NCBI GenBank assembly: GCA_041397845.1
Contig: JAWKVW010000010.1
Span: 59,302 to 123,301 of the forward strand
DNA: 64,000 nt
Origin: JAKPQE01 sp041397845
GTDB taxonomy: Bacteria > Pseudomonadota > Alphaproteobacteria > Rhizobiales > JAKPQE01
Reading direction: 5' to 3'
Shown: in pieces, positions 34,968-43,663 of the stretch
How positions within the stretch are numbered: position 1 is the first letter of the stretch
How the letters are laid out: each line of letters opens with the position of its first letter
Notes under the pieces: model-generated
Database searches by the model: none
Told to the model about the DNA's origin: nothing
What the model saw: the letters and a program-made list of their open reading frames with translations, nothing else
Program-made: the position numbers and the translations under genes

Positions 34968-35046
34968 GGAATCGCTTCAGTGCTCAAACTCTTTGTTTTT
35001 TAAGCATTTTCGGGTGGAAACCGGTTTCAGCCTTTTCTGGCAATAT
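34968..35046 (-). repeat. Dispersed repeat, copy B, just after gloB
   Basis: It is homologous to the 6408-6495 element and has the same orientation relative to the gene it follows. Shared blocks are GAAACCGGTTT, AAAATGC, AAAACAA, GAGC and CTGAAGCGATTCC in the same order. Because of frameshifts in gloB the reading frame runs into it. Confidence 0.65.
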
Positions 35047-35047
35047 T

Positions 35048-35819
35048 CTAGAAATTGTCCTGCGGCTGCGCACTCGGCAAAGACCTGCCAGTCGGGGGCG
35101 CCGGCAAGGCCGAGCGCCTCGCGAAGGCCGGCGTCGCGGGCGCGCAGGAACGGGTTCGTCGCCTTTTCAAGCGCCATGGTCGTCGGCAGGGTCGGGCGGC
35201 CCTCACGGCGCAGCTCGATAACGTGGGCAAGGCGCTCGGCGAGGGCCGAATTTTGTGGGTCGACGGTCACGGCGAACCTTGCGATTCGAGAGCGTATATT
35301 CGTGGCCGCAAAAGACGAGGGTGTCGTCGGGGAGGGTCTGCTGCAGGCTGTCGAGGCTTTGCCACATCATTTCCGGAGTACCCTCGAAGATGCGGCCGCA
35401 GCCCATGGCAAGAGCGTATCGCCGACGAAGGCGACGGCGCCGTCGGGCGACCACCAGGCGATGTGACCGAGGGTGTGGCCGGGCACGGCGATGACCTTCA
35501 ACGCGGCGGCGCCGAGATGGAATTCATCGCCGTCGGCAACGGTCTCGTCGATGCCGTCGATGCGGCGGGCATCGTTGCCGGCGCCGACAACGCGGCAGCC
35601 GAACCGCTCCTTCAGGGCGGGAACGGCGCCGATATGGTCCCAGTGATGATGGGTGACGAGAATATGGCTGAGGCCCCAGCCGGTCTCGGCAACGGCCGCC
35701 TCGATGGCGGCGGCGTCCGGCGCATCGATGGAGGCGGTGGCGCCGGAAACCGGATCGTGGACGAGCACGCCGTAATTGTCGGACAGGCAGGGGAACATAT
35801 GGACGTCGAGGACGGGCAT
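35048..35819 (-). pseudogene. gloB: Hydroxyacylglutathione hydrolase (glyoxalase II), frameshifted
   Basis: Glyoxalase II hydrolyses S-lactoylglutathione. The N-terminal metallo-beta-lactamase domain is intact, with VTHHHWDHIGAVPALKERFG (THxHxDH) and GHTLGHIAWWSPDG. The frame breaks near 35411, where FVGDTLFAMG needs one more T in a T-run. It then reads CGRIFEGTPEMMW, breaks again near 35283 (one extra base after HEYTLSN), and reads VTVDPQNSALAERL and RPTLPTTMALEKATNPFLRA. Two more missing bases near 35074 and 35058 would restore the family ending FAELRSRRDNF and the TAG at 35048. All domains are there, so this is a recent pseudogene or base-call error. Confidence 0.85.
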
Positions 35820-35983
35820 TTCGGCCTCCGGCTGTTTCGGGGACATGCGGCGTTCGGTCATCAGTACCATTGCCGGGACGATCGCTGCCACCCCGCAGAT
35901 TTTGCCGGCGGCCCTTCCCATGCTTGCATCCCGTTCATATCTCCGGGCTATGATCGCGGGTCCCTCGCAGATTCCGGAGCGCC

Positions 35984-36730
35984 ATGCACCTCGACGTCGT
36001 TGACCTGCGCAACTTCTACACCGGGCCACTCGGCGAGATGGCAAGGCGGGCGCTCGGCGAGCGGCTGAAGGTACACTGGCGCGACGTGCGCGGCTGTTCG
36101 TTGCTCGGCATCGGCTATGCGACGCCCTATCTTTCAGGGCTCGGGCAGGCGGCCGAACGGGTCATTGCCTTCATGCCGGCGACGCAGGGCGTGGTGAACT
36201 GGCCGGCGGGCGGGCCGAACGCGGCGGCGCTCGTCGAGGAGACGGCACTGCCGCTCAACGATGCAACGATCGACCGGGCGCTTGTCATTCACGGTCTCGA
36301 AATGTCGGAATCGCCGCGTCATTTCCTGCGCGAACTCTGGCGCGTGCTGGCGCCGGGCGGACGGGTTCTCATCGTCGTTCCGAACCGGCGCGGGCTTTGG
36401 GCCCATACCGACAAGACGCCTTTCGGCCATGGCCGGCCATTCACCCGCTCGCAGCTCACCGACTTCCTGCGCGAGGCGATGTTCAGCCCGAGCGCCTGGT
36501 CGGACGCGTTGCACATGATGCCGGCGGCGAACCGGTCGATGATCGGTTCGGCGGCGATGTTCGACCGCATCGGCCGCGTCGCCTGGAGCAGCTTTGGCGG
36601 GGTGATCATCGTCGAGGCGACGAAGCAGGTGTACCGGGCGCTGCCGGTTGGCGCGAAGGCGCGGGCAAGGCTCGCGCTTCGGCCGGTGCTCGCGCCGCCT
36701 GCCTCGCCGCGGCAATCGCCGTCGGATTAG
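35984..36730 (+). CDS. Class I SAM-dependent methyltransferase
   Basis: A 248-residue methyltransferase. The SAM-binding loop is LLGIGYATPYL; a later acidic segment and LPLNDATIDRALVIHGLEMS, LWRVLAPGGRVLIVVPNRRG and WAHTDKTPFGHGRPFTRSQL follow. The N-terminus DVVDLRNFYTGPLGEMARRA is characteristic of a Rhizobiales/Rhodobacterales group that is usually divergent from gloB, as here. No substrate is known; a link with glyoxalase or lipid metabolism is only suggested by position. Confidence 0.87.
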   Translation: MHLDVVDLRNFYTGPLGEMARRALGERLKVHWRDVRGCSLLGIGYATPYLSGLGQAAERVIAFMPATQGVVNWPAGGPNAAALVEETALPLNDATIDRALVIHGLEMSESPRHFLRELWRVLAPGGRVLIVVPNRRGLWAHTDKTPFGHGRPFTRSQLTDFLREAMFSPSAWSDALHMMPAANRSMIGSAAMFDRIGRVAWSSFGGVIIVEATKQVYRALPVGAKARARLALRPVLAPPASPRQSPSD

Positions 36731-36844
36731 CGCGACTTTCGCGGTTTCCTTTTGATTTCGGCGCGCCGCTTTCCTATGAATACCCGCCCGCGACGGAAAC
36801 AGGCGACCCCGGCGCGGCGGCAGGCAAGAGAACGGTTTTCGACG

Positions 36845-37678
36845 ATGGCGTCCGACAACGGCAAACCCGCGCGCAGTCTCGACGATCTCCGGCAGGAGAT
36901 CGACCGGATCGATGCGGAAATGCATCGGCTGCTGATTTCGCGCGGCGAGATCATCGACGAGCTGATTGCCGTCAAGCGCTCGAGCGAGACCGGCTCGGCC
37001 TTCCGGCCGGCGCGCGAGGCCTCGATGCTGCGGCGGATCGCCGAGCGGCATCACGGCATCCTGCCGCTCGATACGGTCGAGAGCATCTGGCGGGTGATCA
37101 TTTCGACCTTCACCTATGTGCAGGCGCCCTATTCGGTGCATGTCGCGACGACCGGCCCGGAGATGCGCGACGTCGCCCGCTTCCATTTCGGCTTCACCGT
37201 ACCGCTCGTCACCCATGAGAGCGGCGGCGAGGCGATTGCCGCGGTCATCGCCTCGAAGGGCGATCTCGGCCTCATCCATGCCGGCGACCACAATGACGAC
37301 CCGTGGTGGAACGGTCTCGTCGATGCCGGCGCGCCGAAAGTCATCGCGCGGCTGCCGTTCGTCGAGCGGGCCGATCACCCGGCCGGGCGGCAGGTTTTCG
37401 TCGTGGCGCGGCCGGCGGCGGACGCGGCGGCGACCGACGTGGTGCTGTTTTCGGTGCGCGGCGGAGCAATGCCCCAGGCAGGGGCGCTTGCCGCGGCGGG
37501 TTTCGACATCGTCGACGAGGCGGGCGGTGCGGCGGGTCATTCGCTGCTCGTTTCCGCGGCCGGCGGCGACGAGGCGGCGGCTTCCCGCCTCAAGGACATT
37601 TTCGGCGACGGTGCAGAGGTCGTCGCGGTCGGCAGCCATGCGGCGCCGTTCCGTGTCGGCGCGCCCGGCGCCGCCTGA
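36845..37678 (+). CDS. Chorismate mutase (AroQ) with a long C-terminal extension
   Basis: A 277-residue protein. Residues about 12-95 are an AroQ-type chorismate mutase helical domain: SLDDLRQEIDRIDAEMHRLL, SRGEIIDELIAVKR, FRPAREASMLRRI and DTVESIWRVIISTF. The remaining roughly 180 residues resemble a prephenate-dehydratase-like/ACT region without the full catalytic motif, for example VHVATTGPEMRDVARFHFGF and ESGGEAIAAVIASKGDLGLI. It therefore makes prephenate; dehydratase activity is not supported. Start ATG 36845 is chosen over the longer frame at 36752. hisC and tyrC follow, forming an aromatic amino acid operon. Confidence 0.85.
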   Translation: MASDNGKPARSLDDLRQEIDRIDAEMHRLLISRGEIIDELIAVKRSSETGSAFRPAREASMLRRIAERHHGILPLDTVESIWRVIISTFTYVQAPYSVHVATTGPEMRDVARFHFGFTVPLVTHESGGEAIAAVIASKGDLGLIHAGDHNDDPWWNGLVDAGAPKVIARLPFVERADHPAGRQVFVVARPAADAAATDVVLFSVRGGAMPQAGALAAAGFDIVDEAGGAAGHSLLVSAAGGDEAAASRLKDIFGDGAEVVAVGSHAAPFRVGAPGAA

Positions 37679-37701
37679 GCTTTCAACAACGGACAAGAAC
37701 G

Positions 37702-38811
37702 ATGAGTGGCAAGATGCGTCCCGAACCCCGCCCCGGCGTCCTCAAGATCGCTGCCTATGTGCCCGGCAAGTCGACCGCGACCGGCGGCGCCAAGCTGCAC
37801 AAGCTGTCGTCGAACGAGACGCCGCTCGGCGCAAGCCCGGCGGCGCAGACGGCGTTCGGCACGCTCGCCGACCATCTGGAACTTTATCCGGACGGCTCCT
37901 CGACGGCGCTGCGCGAGGCAATCGGTGAAGTGCTCGGCCTCAATCCGGCGCGGCTCGTCTGCGGCGCGGGTTCGGACGAGCTCCTGCACCTCATCGCCCA
38001 GGCCTATGTCGGCCCGGGGGACGAGGCGATTTTCACCGAGCACGGCTTTCTCGTCTATCGCATCGTGGTCCTTGCGGCCGGCGGCGAGCCGGTCGTCGTG
38101 CCCGAGAAGAACCTGACCGCCGATGTCGATGCCATCCTTGCGGCGGTGACCGAACGCACGCGGGTGGTCTTCCTTGCCAATCCGAACAATCCGACGGGCA
38201 CCTACCTGCCGATGGAAGAGGTGCGGCGGCTGCATCGCGGCCTGCCGGCCAATGTCCTGCTCGTCATCGACGCGGCCTATGCCGAATATGTGCGGCGGAA
38301 CGACTACGAGAGCGGCATCGAGCTCGTCGCCACGTCGGAAAACGTGGTGATGACCCGGACGTTCTCGAAGATCTACGGCCTTGCCAATCTGCGGCTCGGC
38401 TGGGCCTATGCGCCGGATCATGTCGCCGACGCGCTGAACCGCATTCGCGGCCCTTTCAATGTTTCGGGCGCGGCGATCGCGGCCGGTGTCGCGGCGATTC
38501 GCGACCGGGCCTTCGTCGAGGCGGCGATCGATCACAACGAGCGCTGGCTGCCGTGGCTGACGGCGGAGCTGGAGAAGCTCGGCCTTGCGGTGACGCCGAG
38601 CGTCGGCAATTTCATTCTCATTCATTTCCCCGAGGATGCCGGCCGGCGGGCAGCCGACGCCGACGCGTTCCTGCTTGATCGTGGCCTGGTGCTGCGCCGG
38701 GTCGAGAACTACGGCCTGCCGCGGGCGCTGCGTGCCTCGATCGGCAGCGAGGAGGCGAACCGGGAACTCGTTGCGGCGCTCACGGAATTCATGGGCAAGG
38801 CCGGCAAATGA
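37702..38811 (+). CDS. hisC: Histidinol-phosphate/aromatic aminotransferase HisC
   Basis: A 369-residue fold-type I aminotransferase. It has KLSSNETPLGASPAAQTAF, LYPDGSSTALREAIGEVLGL, GAGSDELLHLIAQAYVGPGD, LANPNNPTGTYLP, VIDAAYAEYVRRNDYESGIE, and the PLP lysine in RTFSKIYGLANLRLGWAY. In this operon (chorismate mutase-hisC-tyrC) it may act on both histidinol phosphate and aromatic keto acids. Start ATG 37702 lies 23 bases after the chorismate mutase stop. It overlaps tyrC by ATGA. Confidence 0.93.
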   Translation: MSGKMRPEPRPGVLKIAAYVPGKSTATGGAKLHKLSSNETPLGASPAAQTAFGTLADHLELYPDGSSTALREAIGEVLGLNPARLVCGAGSDELLHLIAQAYVGPGDEAIFTEHGFLVYRIVVLAAGGEPVVVPEKNLTADVDAILAAVTERTRVVFLANPNNPTGTYLPMEEVRRLHRGLPANVLLVIDAAYAEYVRRNDYESGIELVATSENVVMTRTFSKIYGLANLRLGWAYAPDHVADALNRIRGPFNVSGAAIAAGVAAIRDRAFVEAAIDHNERWLPWLTAELEKLGLAVTPSVGNFILIHFPEDAGRRAADADAFLLDRGLVLRRVENYGLPRALRASIGSEEANRELVAALTEFMGKAGK

Positions 38812-39755
38812 CGGACGCAACGCCAATCGTCGGCAAGCTGGCGCTCATCGGCATCGGCCTCATCGGCTCGTCGATTGCCCGGGCGGCGCGCGCCCACGGG
38901 CTTGCCGGACATATCGCGATCTCGACGCGGTCCGAGGCGACGTTGCGGCGGGCCGAGGAGCTGGGCCTCGGTGACAGCTACGCGCTCGACGCGGCCGATG
39001 CGGCGCGCGACGCCGATCTCGTCATCGTCTCGGTGCCGGTCGGCTCGTCCGGGGCGGTGGCCGAAGCGATCGGCCCGGTGCTCAAGGCCGGGGCGATCGT
39101 CTCGGACGTCGGCTCGGTCAAGGCCTCGGTGGTGCGCCAGATGCAGCCGCATCTGCCCTCGCACGTCAATTTCATCCCGGCCCATCCGGTGGCGGGCACG
39201 GAGCATTCCGGGCCGGACGCGGGCTTTGCCGAGCTGTTCGAAAACCGCTGGTGCATCCTGACGCCGGTCGGCGACGCCGACCCGCAGGCGGTCGACGTGC
39301 TGGCGCGGTTCTGGCGCGGCATGGGCGCCAATGTCGAATCGATGACGCCGGAGCACCATGACCTGGTGCTCGCCGTCACCAGCCATGTACCGCATCTCAT
39401 CGCCTACAACATCGTCGGCACGGCGGCGGATCTCGAAACGGTGACCGAGTCGGAAGTGATGAAGTTCTCGGCCGGCGGCTTTCGCGATTTCACCCGTATC
39501 GCCGCCTCGGACCCGACGATGTGGCGCGACGTCTTCCTGCACAACAAGGAAGCGGTCATCGAGATTCTCGGTCGGTTCACCGAGGACCTCATTGCCCTGC
39601 AGCGGGCGATCCGCTGGGAGCAGGGCGACATCCTCTTCGACCTCTTCACGCGGACGCGGGCGATCCGGCGCGGCATCATCGAGGTCGGGCAGGAAACGGC
39701 GGCACCGGACTTCGGCCGGCGGCCGGAGCCGGGCAAGACGCCGGCTGCGGAATAG
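38808..39755 (+). CDS. tyrC: Prephenate/arogenate dehydrogenase family protein
   Basis: A 315-residue NAD(P)-dependent dehydrogenase of tyrosine synthesis. The Rossmann motif is ALIGIGLIGSSIARAARAHG, followed by VIVSVPVGSSGAVAEAIGPV, VSDVGSVKASVVRQMQPHLP, NFIPAHPVAGTEHSGPDAGF with the catalytic His, and VTSHVPHLIAYNIVGTAADL. Length is typical for alphaproteobacterial cyclohexadienyl dehydrogenase, which accepts prephenate or arogenate. The start overlaps the hisC stop by four bases. Confidence 0.93.
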   Translation: MTDATPIVGKLALIGIGLIGSSIARAARAHGLAGHIAISTRSEATLRRAEELGLGDSYALDAADAARDADLVIVSVPVGSSGAVAEAIGPVLKAGAIVSDVGSVKASVVRQMQPHLPSHVNFIPAHPVAGTEHSGPDAGFAELFENRWCILTPVGDADPQAVDVLARFWRGMGANVESMTPEHHDLVLAVTSHVPHLIAYNIVGTAADLETVTESEVMKFSAGGFRDFTRIAASDPTMWRDVFLHNKEAVIEILGRFTEDLIALQRAIRWEQGDILFDLFTRTRAIRRGIIEVGQETAAPDFGRRPEPGKTPAAE

Positions 39756-39764
39756 TCTTGCCGC

Positions 39765-40796
39765 TCAATAGAGCGGCGCAAGCTCGGCGATGGCGAGCGG
39801 GCCGAGGCTGACCTTGCCGGCATCGAGCCGCAGCCGCGCGGTGCGCGCCTTGCGGCCCTCCAGTTCCGTCTCGGGACCGAGGACGGCGGCGCCGAGCACG
39901 GCGACAAGGCCGTTTTTGGGGCCGAGCAGCTTTTCAAGCCCGGCGACACTGGCATCGAGATTTCCGGTCAGACGGCCGCCGTCGTCGAGACGCAGGCGGC
40001 CGCTGCCGCTCGCCAGAACGTCGGCGCCGACGGCAAGGCGGGCTGCGGCGATCTCGAGCGCGCCATCGGCGGCCTGCCACTGGCGCAGGAAATCCGGCAG
40101 GTTGCGGGCGCCGAGCAGGGAGTCGAGGGCATTGCGGGCGGTGGTGTCGGCGGCCAGCGCGATTTCGGGCGTGGTGCGGGTGCCGTCGGACAGGACGAGC
40201 CGGTCGGCGGAAACGGCGATGTCGACATCGCCCGGGCCGGCATCCGGGCCTGCCGAAGGCCGGCCGTGAATTTCTAGACCGGCGGCGGCGAGGCGGGCGG
40301 CACGGTCAGAAATATCCGCCTCGATGACTTCGAGACTGGAGAAGACGGCCGATATCCGGTCGATATGAAGCGTTGCAAAGCCGACGCTGCCCTCGGCGCC
40401 GGTCCAGCTTGCCTTGTAGCGGCGGCCGGAGCGCGGATCATAGATCTCGGCAGGACCGTCGAGGAAGCCGACGAGGCGGAGCGGCTGCCAGATCATGCCG
40501 GCAAGGCGCAGCCGCGTGGCGGCGACCTCGAGATTGCCGGCCCGGGCGAGCACGAGCTGCGGGCGGGTGCACTCGACCTCGAAACGGAAGGGATAGCCGC
40601 TGATGGTGCGATCGCCGCAAACGAGGCGGCTGCCGCGCTCGGCGGCGCGATCGAGGTGGCGGCCAAGTTCGGTATCGGCGCGGTCGGCAAGGACATTCCA
40701 GGCGACGGTCCAGCCAAGTCCGACGAGAATCAGCGCGCCGGCCAATGCGGCATAGCGAAGGGCGGAGGAGCGCTGCGGGCGTTGACTGGCGGTCAT
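39765..40796 (-). CDS. DUF2125 domain-containing membrane-anchored protein
   Basis: A 343-residue protein with one N-terminal membrane anchor (LRYAALAGALILVGLGWTVA) and a large periplasmic part. LVCGDRTISGYPFRFEVECT with its two Cys, then PQLVLARAGNLEVAATRL and GFLDGPAEIYD, is the DUF2125 pattern. Function is unknown; the fold is probably related to AsmA/BPI-type lipid-contact proteins, which is inference. It converges on tyrC with 9 bases between stops and is divergent from the gamma-glutamylcyclotransferase gene. Confidence 0.87.
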   Translation of the reverse strand: MTASQRPQRSSALRYAALAGALILVGLGWTVAWNVLADRADTELGRHLDRAAERGSRLVCGDRTISGYPFRFEVECTRPQLVLARAGNLEVAATRLRLAGMIWQPLRLVGFLDGPAEIYDPRSGRRYKASWTGAEGSVGFATLHIDRISAVFSSLEVIEADISDRAARLAAAGLEIHGRPSAGPDAGPGDVDIAVSADRLVLSDGTRTTPEIALAADTTARNALDSLLGARNLPDFLRQWQAADGALEIAAARLAVGADVLASGSGRLRLDDGGRLTGNLDASVAGLEKLLGPKNGLVAVLGAAVLGPETELEGRKARTARLRLDAGKVSLGPLAIAELAPLY

Positions 40797-40979
40797 CTGT
40801 TATCCTTCAGTCTGGCGGGCGCGCCGGCGCCGGCATCAGCGAAAGTTCCGGCCGCTATCCTTGCGGGCGGGGCGAGGTCCTGATAGGCGCTTTGGCACCG
40901 GCGCGGCAAGCGACAAGACGGCCAATGAGCCTCGATGGGGCGCCGCGACAGGACGCAGACAGCAATCAAGGCACGGCAA

Positions 40980-41507
40980 ATGGGCGATTTGTGGGTGTTC
41001 GGATATGGCTCGCTGATGTGGCGGCCCGGATTTGCGTTCGAGGCGTCGGTGCCGGCGCTGCTTTACGGGGCGCATCGCTCGCTCTGCGTTTTCAGCCATG
41101 TGCACCGGGGGACGCCGGAACGGCCGGGCCTCGTGCTCGGTCTCGACAAGGGCGGATCGTGCCGGGGGGTGGCGTTTCGGGTGGCGGCAGCGCTGGCGGA
41201 GGAGACGATTACCTATCTCCGGGCGCGCGAGCAGATCACGATGGTCTACCTGGAGGCGATGCGGCCGGTGCGGCTGATGGATGGCAGCGACGCGCGCGTC
41301 CTTGCCCTGACCTATCTCGTCGATGCCGGGCACAAGCAGTATTCAGGCGTGCTGTCGCTCGAAGAGCAGGTCGACCGGGTGCGGCACGGCGTCGGGCAGT
41401 CCGGGCCGAATCGGGAATATGTGCTCAACACCGTCGAGCACCTTGCCGCCATGGGTATCCGCGACGGCAATCTGGCGCGGATCGCGGCGCATCTTTCATC
41501 GGATTGA
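40980..41507 (+). CDS. ChaC-type gamma-glutamylcyclotransferase
   Basis: A 175-residue enzyme that cleaves the gamma-glutamyl bond of glutathione to give 5-oxoproline and Cys-Gly. It has LWVFGYGSLMWRPGF (substrate-binding YGSL), RSLCVFSHVHRGTPERPGLV, CRGVAFRVAAALAEETITYL with the catalytic-Glu region, and GPNREYVLNTVEHLAAMGI. ATG 40980 gives the family start MGDLWVFGYG; the ATG at 40935 would add 15 residues. Confidence 0.9.
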   Translation: MGDLWVFGYGSLMWRPGFAFEASVPALLYGAHRSLCVFSHVHRGTPERPGLVLGLDKGGSCRGVAFRVAAALAEETITYLRAREQITMVYLEAMRPVRLMDGSDARVLALTYLVDAGHKQYSGVLSLEEQVDRVRHGVGQSGPNREYVLNTVEHLAAMGIRDGNLARIAAHLSSD

Positions 41508-41553
41508 TTTTCCGAGGGAAATTTCAGCTCGCACGGACCTGCGCCGTCTTTTG

Positions 41554-41901
41554 TCAGGCGGCGCAGATGTCGTCGATGACGCGGCGACGTTCCTCGTGGC
41601 TCGAGGCGAGCAGGTGGATGTGGGCGTCGGCGGCGCGGCGCATCCAGCTTTCGAAGGCGCGGCGGGCGCGTTCGGCATCGTTCGGCTCGCCGTCCAGAGC
41701 GCCGACCCAGATGACCTGCCGGCTGCCGGCGCTGCCCTTTTCGGAAAGGACGACGACGACATCGCGGAAGTTCGGCAGATCCCGCACGTCCACCGCGCTG
41801 AACAGATAGCGTCGGCCGGACGCTCCCTTCAGATAGCGAAACTTCTCGCCAAGGCCGGCGGCCTCGACTGCGGAGGGCGTATCAAGATCAAACGTCGTCA
41901 T
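41554..41901 (-). CDS. Uncharacterised small protein behind a LexA-type box
   Basis: A 115-residue soluble protein that I do not recognise. It has a central beta-rich region, KFRYLKGASGRRYLFSAVD followed by LPNFRDVVVVLSEKGSAGSR and VIWVGALDGEPN, and a C-terminal helix-rich half (ARRAFESWMRRAADAHIHLL ... RRRVIDDICAA). No membrane segment or metal motif is seen. The start is ATG 41901 (MTTFDLDT). An SOS box lies only 24 bases upstream, so expression on DNA damage is a reasonable inference. Neighbours (ChaC, PlsC) give no clue. Confidence 0.75.
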   Translation of the reverse strand: MTTFDLDTPSAVEAAGLGEKFRYLKGASGRRYLFSAVDVRDLPNFRDVVVVLSEKGSAGSRQVIWVGALDGEPNDAERARRAFESWMRRAADAHIHLLASSHEERRRVIDDICAA

Positions 41902-41924
41902 GTGGCCCGCTCCAATCTGGACAG

Positions 41925-41939
41925 GAACGAAAGTAGAAC
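41925..41939 (-). promoter_or_regulatory. Alphaproteobacterial LexA (SOS) box
   Basis: The minus strand reads GTTCTACTTTCGTTC, exactly the alphaproteobacterial LexA site GTTC-N7-GTTC, including the common T after the first half. It ends 24 bases before the ATG of the small gene at 41901, in promoter position. Confidence 0.75.
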
Positions 41940-42002
41940 AAACTTCGTTCCGGTGCAATCGGAAAACGCTTCAGGACCTCATATGGTTCCCAACGGTCCG
42001 TT

Positions 42003-42025
42003 TTTGAACGGCAATTGTGTTCAAA
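42003..42025. promoter_or_regulatory. Inverted repeat upstream of plsC and the SOS-box gene
   Basis: TTTGAAC-N9-GTTCAAA is a perfect 7-bp inverted repeat with centre at about 42014. It lies between the plsC stop (42083) and the small gene's start. It could be an operator or a terminator stem for plsC, though no T-run follows. Confidence 0.4.
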
Positions 42026-42082
42026 TTGCAGTGATCGCGCTTTATCGCGGCTGTGGAAAACGTGTGGAAAAGTTGTGATTTG

Positions 42083-42850
42083 TCAGCGAGTGGCTTTGGC
42101 CCGGACGATGTCGGTGGCGAGCGGCGACGGGTTCGGAGCGGCGGCTGCCTCCTCGATGAGGCGATCGCAGACGGGTTCGATGCGGGCCTGCAGCGTCTCC
42201 TGGAAGTCCTCGATGGAAAGGCCGGGTGCGATCGGGTCGAGGAATTCCATGACAATGGTGCCGGGATAGCGCTCGAACTTGCGGCGCGGCCAGAACAGGC
42301 CGGAATTCAGCGCCACCGGCAGAACCGTGGCGCCGCTGGCGCGGTAGAGGTGGGCAACGCCGTATTTGTAGGCCGGCTCGGCTCCGGCCGGGCGCCGCGT
42401 TCCTTCCGGGAAAATGATGATCTGGCGACCGTGGCGGATGTCGTCGACGGCACGGGCGGTCATGGCCTTCAGGGCTACTGAACGCTTGCCGCGATTGACC
42501 GGAATCTGGCTCATCTTCATGAGATACCAGCCGAAGCCCGGCAGCCACATCAGCTCGCGCTTGAAGATGTAGGCGGGGTCGGCAAAGAGCGGCAGCAGCG
42601 CGAAGGTCTCGTAGAACGACTGGTGCTTGGCGGCGACGATGCAGCCGCCCTCAGGGATCTTCTCGAGGCCGCGGACTTCCAGCCTGGCACCGGCAATCAC
42701 CTTCAGCAGCCAGACGGAGGAATTGGCCCAGCCGCGGACACCGGCCCAGGCGAGATGCCGCGGCACGAGCAGGGTCGGCAGGATCAGGATGATCCAGAAG
42801 ACGAGGTTGGCGTAGAAGGCAATGTTGAAAAGGATCGAACGCAGGATCAT
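42083..42850 (-). CDS. 1-acyl-sn-glycerol-3-phosphate acyltransferase (PlsC-like)
   Basis: A 255-residue membrane-bound lysophosphatidate acyltransferase. It has an N-terminal span (NIAFYANLVFWIILILPTLL), then block I as AAKHQSFYETFALLP, where the usual His-X4-Asp is His-X4-Glu, a known variant in alphaproteobacteria. FKRELMWLPGFGWYLMKM, IPVNRGKRS and FPEGTRRPAG (block III) follow. It makes phosphatidic acid. Start ATG 42850 lies 31 bases after the YdcF-like stop, so they are one operon. Confidence 0.9.
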   Translation of the reverse strand: MILRSILFNIAFYANLVFWIILILPTLLVPRHLAWAGVRGWANSSVWLLKVIAGARLEVRGLEKIPEGGCIVAAKHQSFYETFALLPLFADPAYIFKRELMWLPGFGWYLMKMSQIPVNRGKRSVALKAMTARAVDDIRHGRQIIIFPEGTRRPAGAEPAYKYGVAHLYRASGATVLPVALNSGLFWPRRKFERYPGTIVMEFLDPIAPGLSIEDFQETLQARIEPVCDRLIEEAAAAPNPSPLATDIVRAKATR

Positions 42851-42881
42851 CGACCGACAGCACACCGAGAGTGGTTGAAAC

Positions 42882-43571
42882 TCAATGGCCGGCTGAGGCT
42901 GCGACCATCTTCCCCTGATGCGGCACGGCGACGAGGCCGCGCGCACGGGCGACAATATACTTGACGTATTCCGCGAAAAGAAGCTTGGCGGTCATCGGCC
43001 GCTGCCACCAGCGATCGAGGCGCAGCGAATCGGCGACGACCGGGTGGGGGATGAGCCGGGCGTCCGGCAGGACGCGGCGGAACTCGGCGAGCGAGCGCGG
43101 CATGTGATAGGCGCTGGTGACGACGATCAGCGATGAATAGCCGCGCGCCTCGAGCCAGCGGGCGGTCTCGTCGGCGTTGCCGGCGGTGTCGAGGGCACGG
43201 CGGTCGAGGTCGATGCAGCAATCGAGCAAGGGCTTGCCGGCCCCGGCAAGGCGGCCGATGGCGGTCGCGGTGGTGCGCGGGTGGACGCCGGAAATGAGAA
43301 GGCGCCGGGCGCGGCCGTCGGCCAGCAGGCGGACGGCCTCGTCGATGCGCTCGGAACCGCCGGTGAGGGCGACGACGGCATCGGCCGAGGCGCTCGGGTC
43401 CGGTTCCATCACCGAGACCTGATGGGCAAAGACGAGGAAGCCGAAAAAGACGAAGGCCGCGAGCGCGCCGGCGACAACGGCAAGCCCGAGCGCCATCTGG
43501 CGCGCGAGGCGCCGGATGTGCATCGGAAGGCCGGCGGACCGGGCCATATGCGCATCGTTGTCGGCGGTCAT
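42882..43571 (-). CDS. YdcF/DUF218-family membrane protein
   Basis: A 229-residue protein with one N-terminal membrane segment (MALGLAVVAGALAAFVFFGF) and the DUF218 domain. It has DAVVALTGGSERIDEAVRLL, RRLLISGVHPRTTATAIGRL, TARWLEARGYSSLIVVTSAY and HMPRSLAEFRRVLPDARLIP. The family includes ElyC/SanA, which affect envelope integrity; the exact role is unknown. It sits between ftsX and plsC. The start at 43571 is chosen because the frame above it (to 43667) overlaps the end of ftsX. Confidence 0.88.
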   Translation of the reverse strand: MTADNDAHMARSAGLPMHIRRLARQMALGLAVVAGALAAFVFFGFLVFAHQVSVMEPDPSASADAVVALTGGSERIDEAVRLLADGRARRLLISGVHPRTTATAIGRLAGAGKPLLDCCIDLDRRALDTAGNADETARWLEARGYSSLIVVTSAYHMPRSLAEFRRVLPDARLIPHPVVADSLRLDRWWQRPMTAKLLFAEYVKYIVARARGLVAVPHQGKMVAASAGH

Positions 43572-43663
43572 GACATAACTATACGGGCCGGCTGGGGAAT
43601 CGCGGCCGACCGTTGCTGCAAATCTTGCCAGAGAATGCGACGAGGTCATGGCCGGGGCAAGCC

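Noticed and set aside
34977..35270. A 97-codon minus-strand frame as a separate small gene
   Set aside because: It is the C-terminal part of gloB in a shifted frame, extended into the dispersed repeat.
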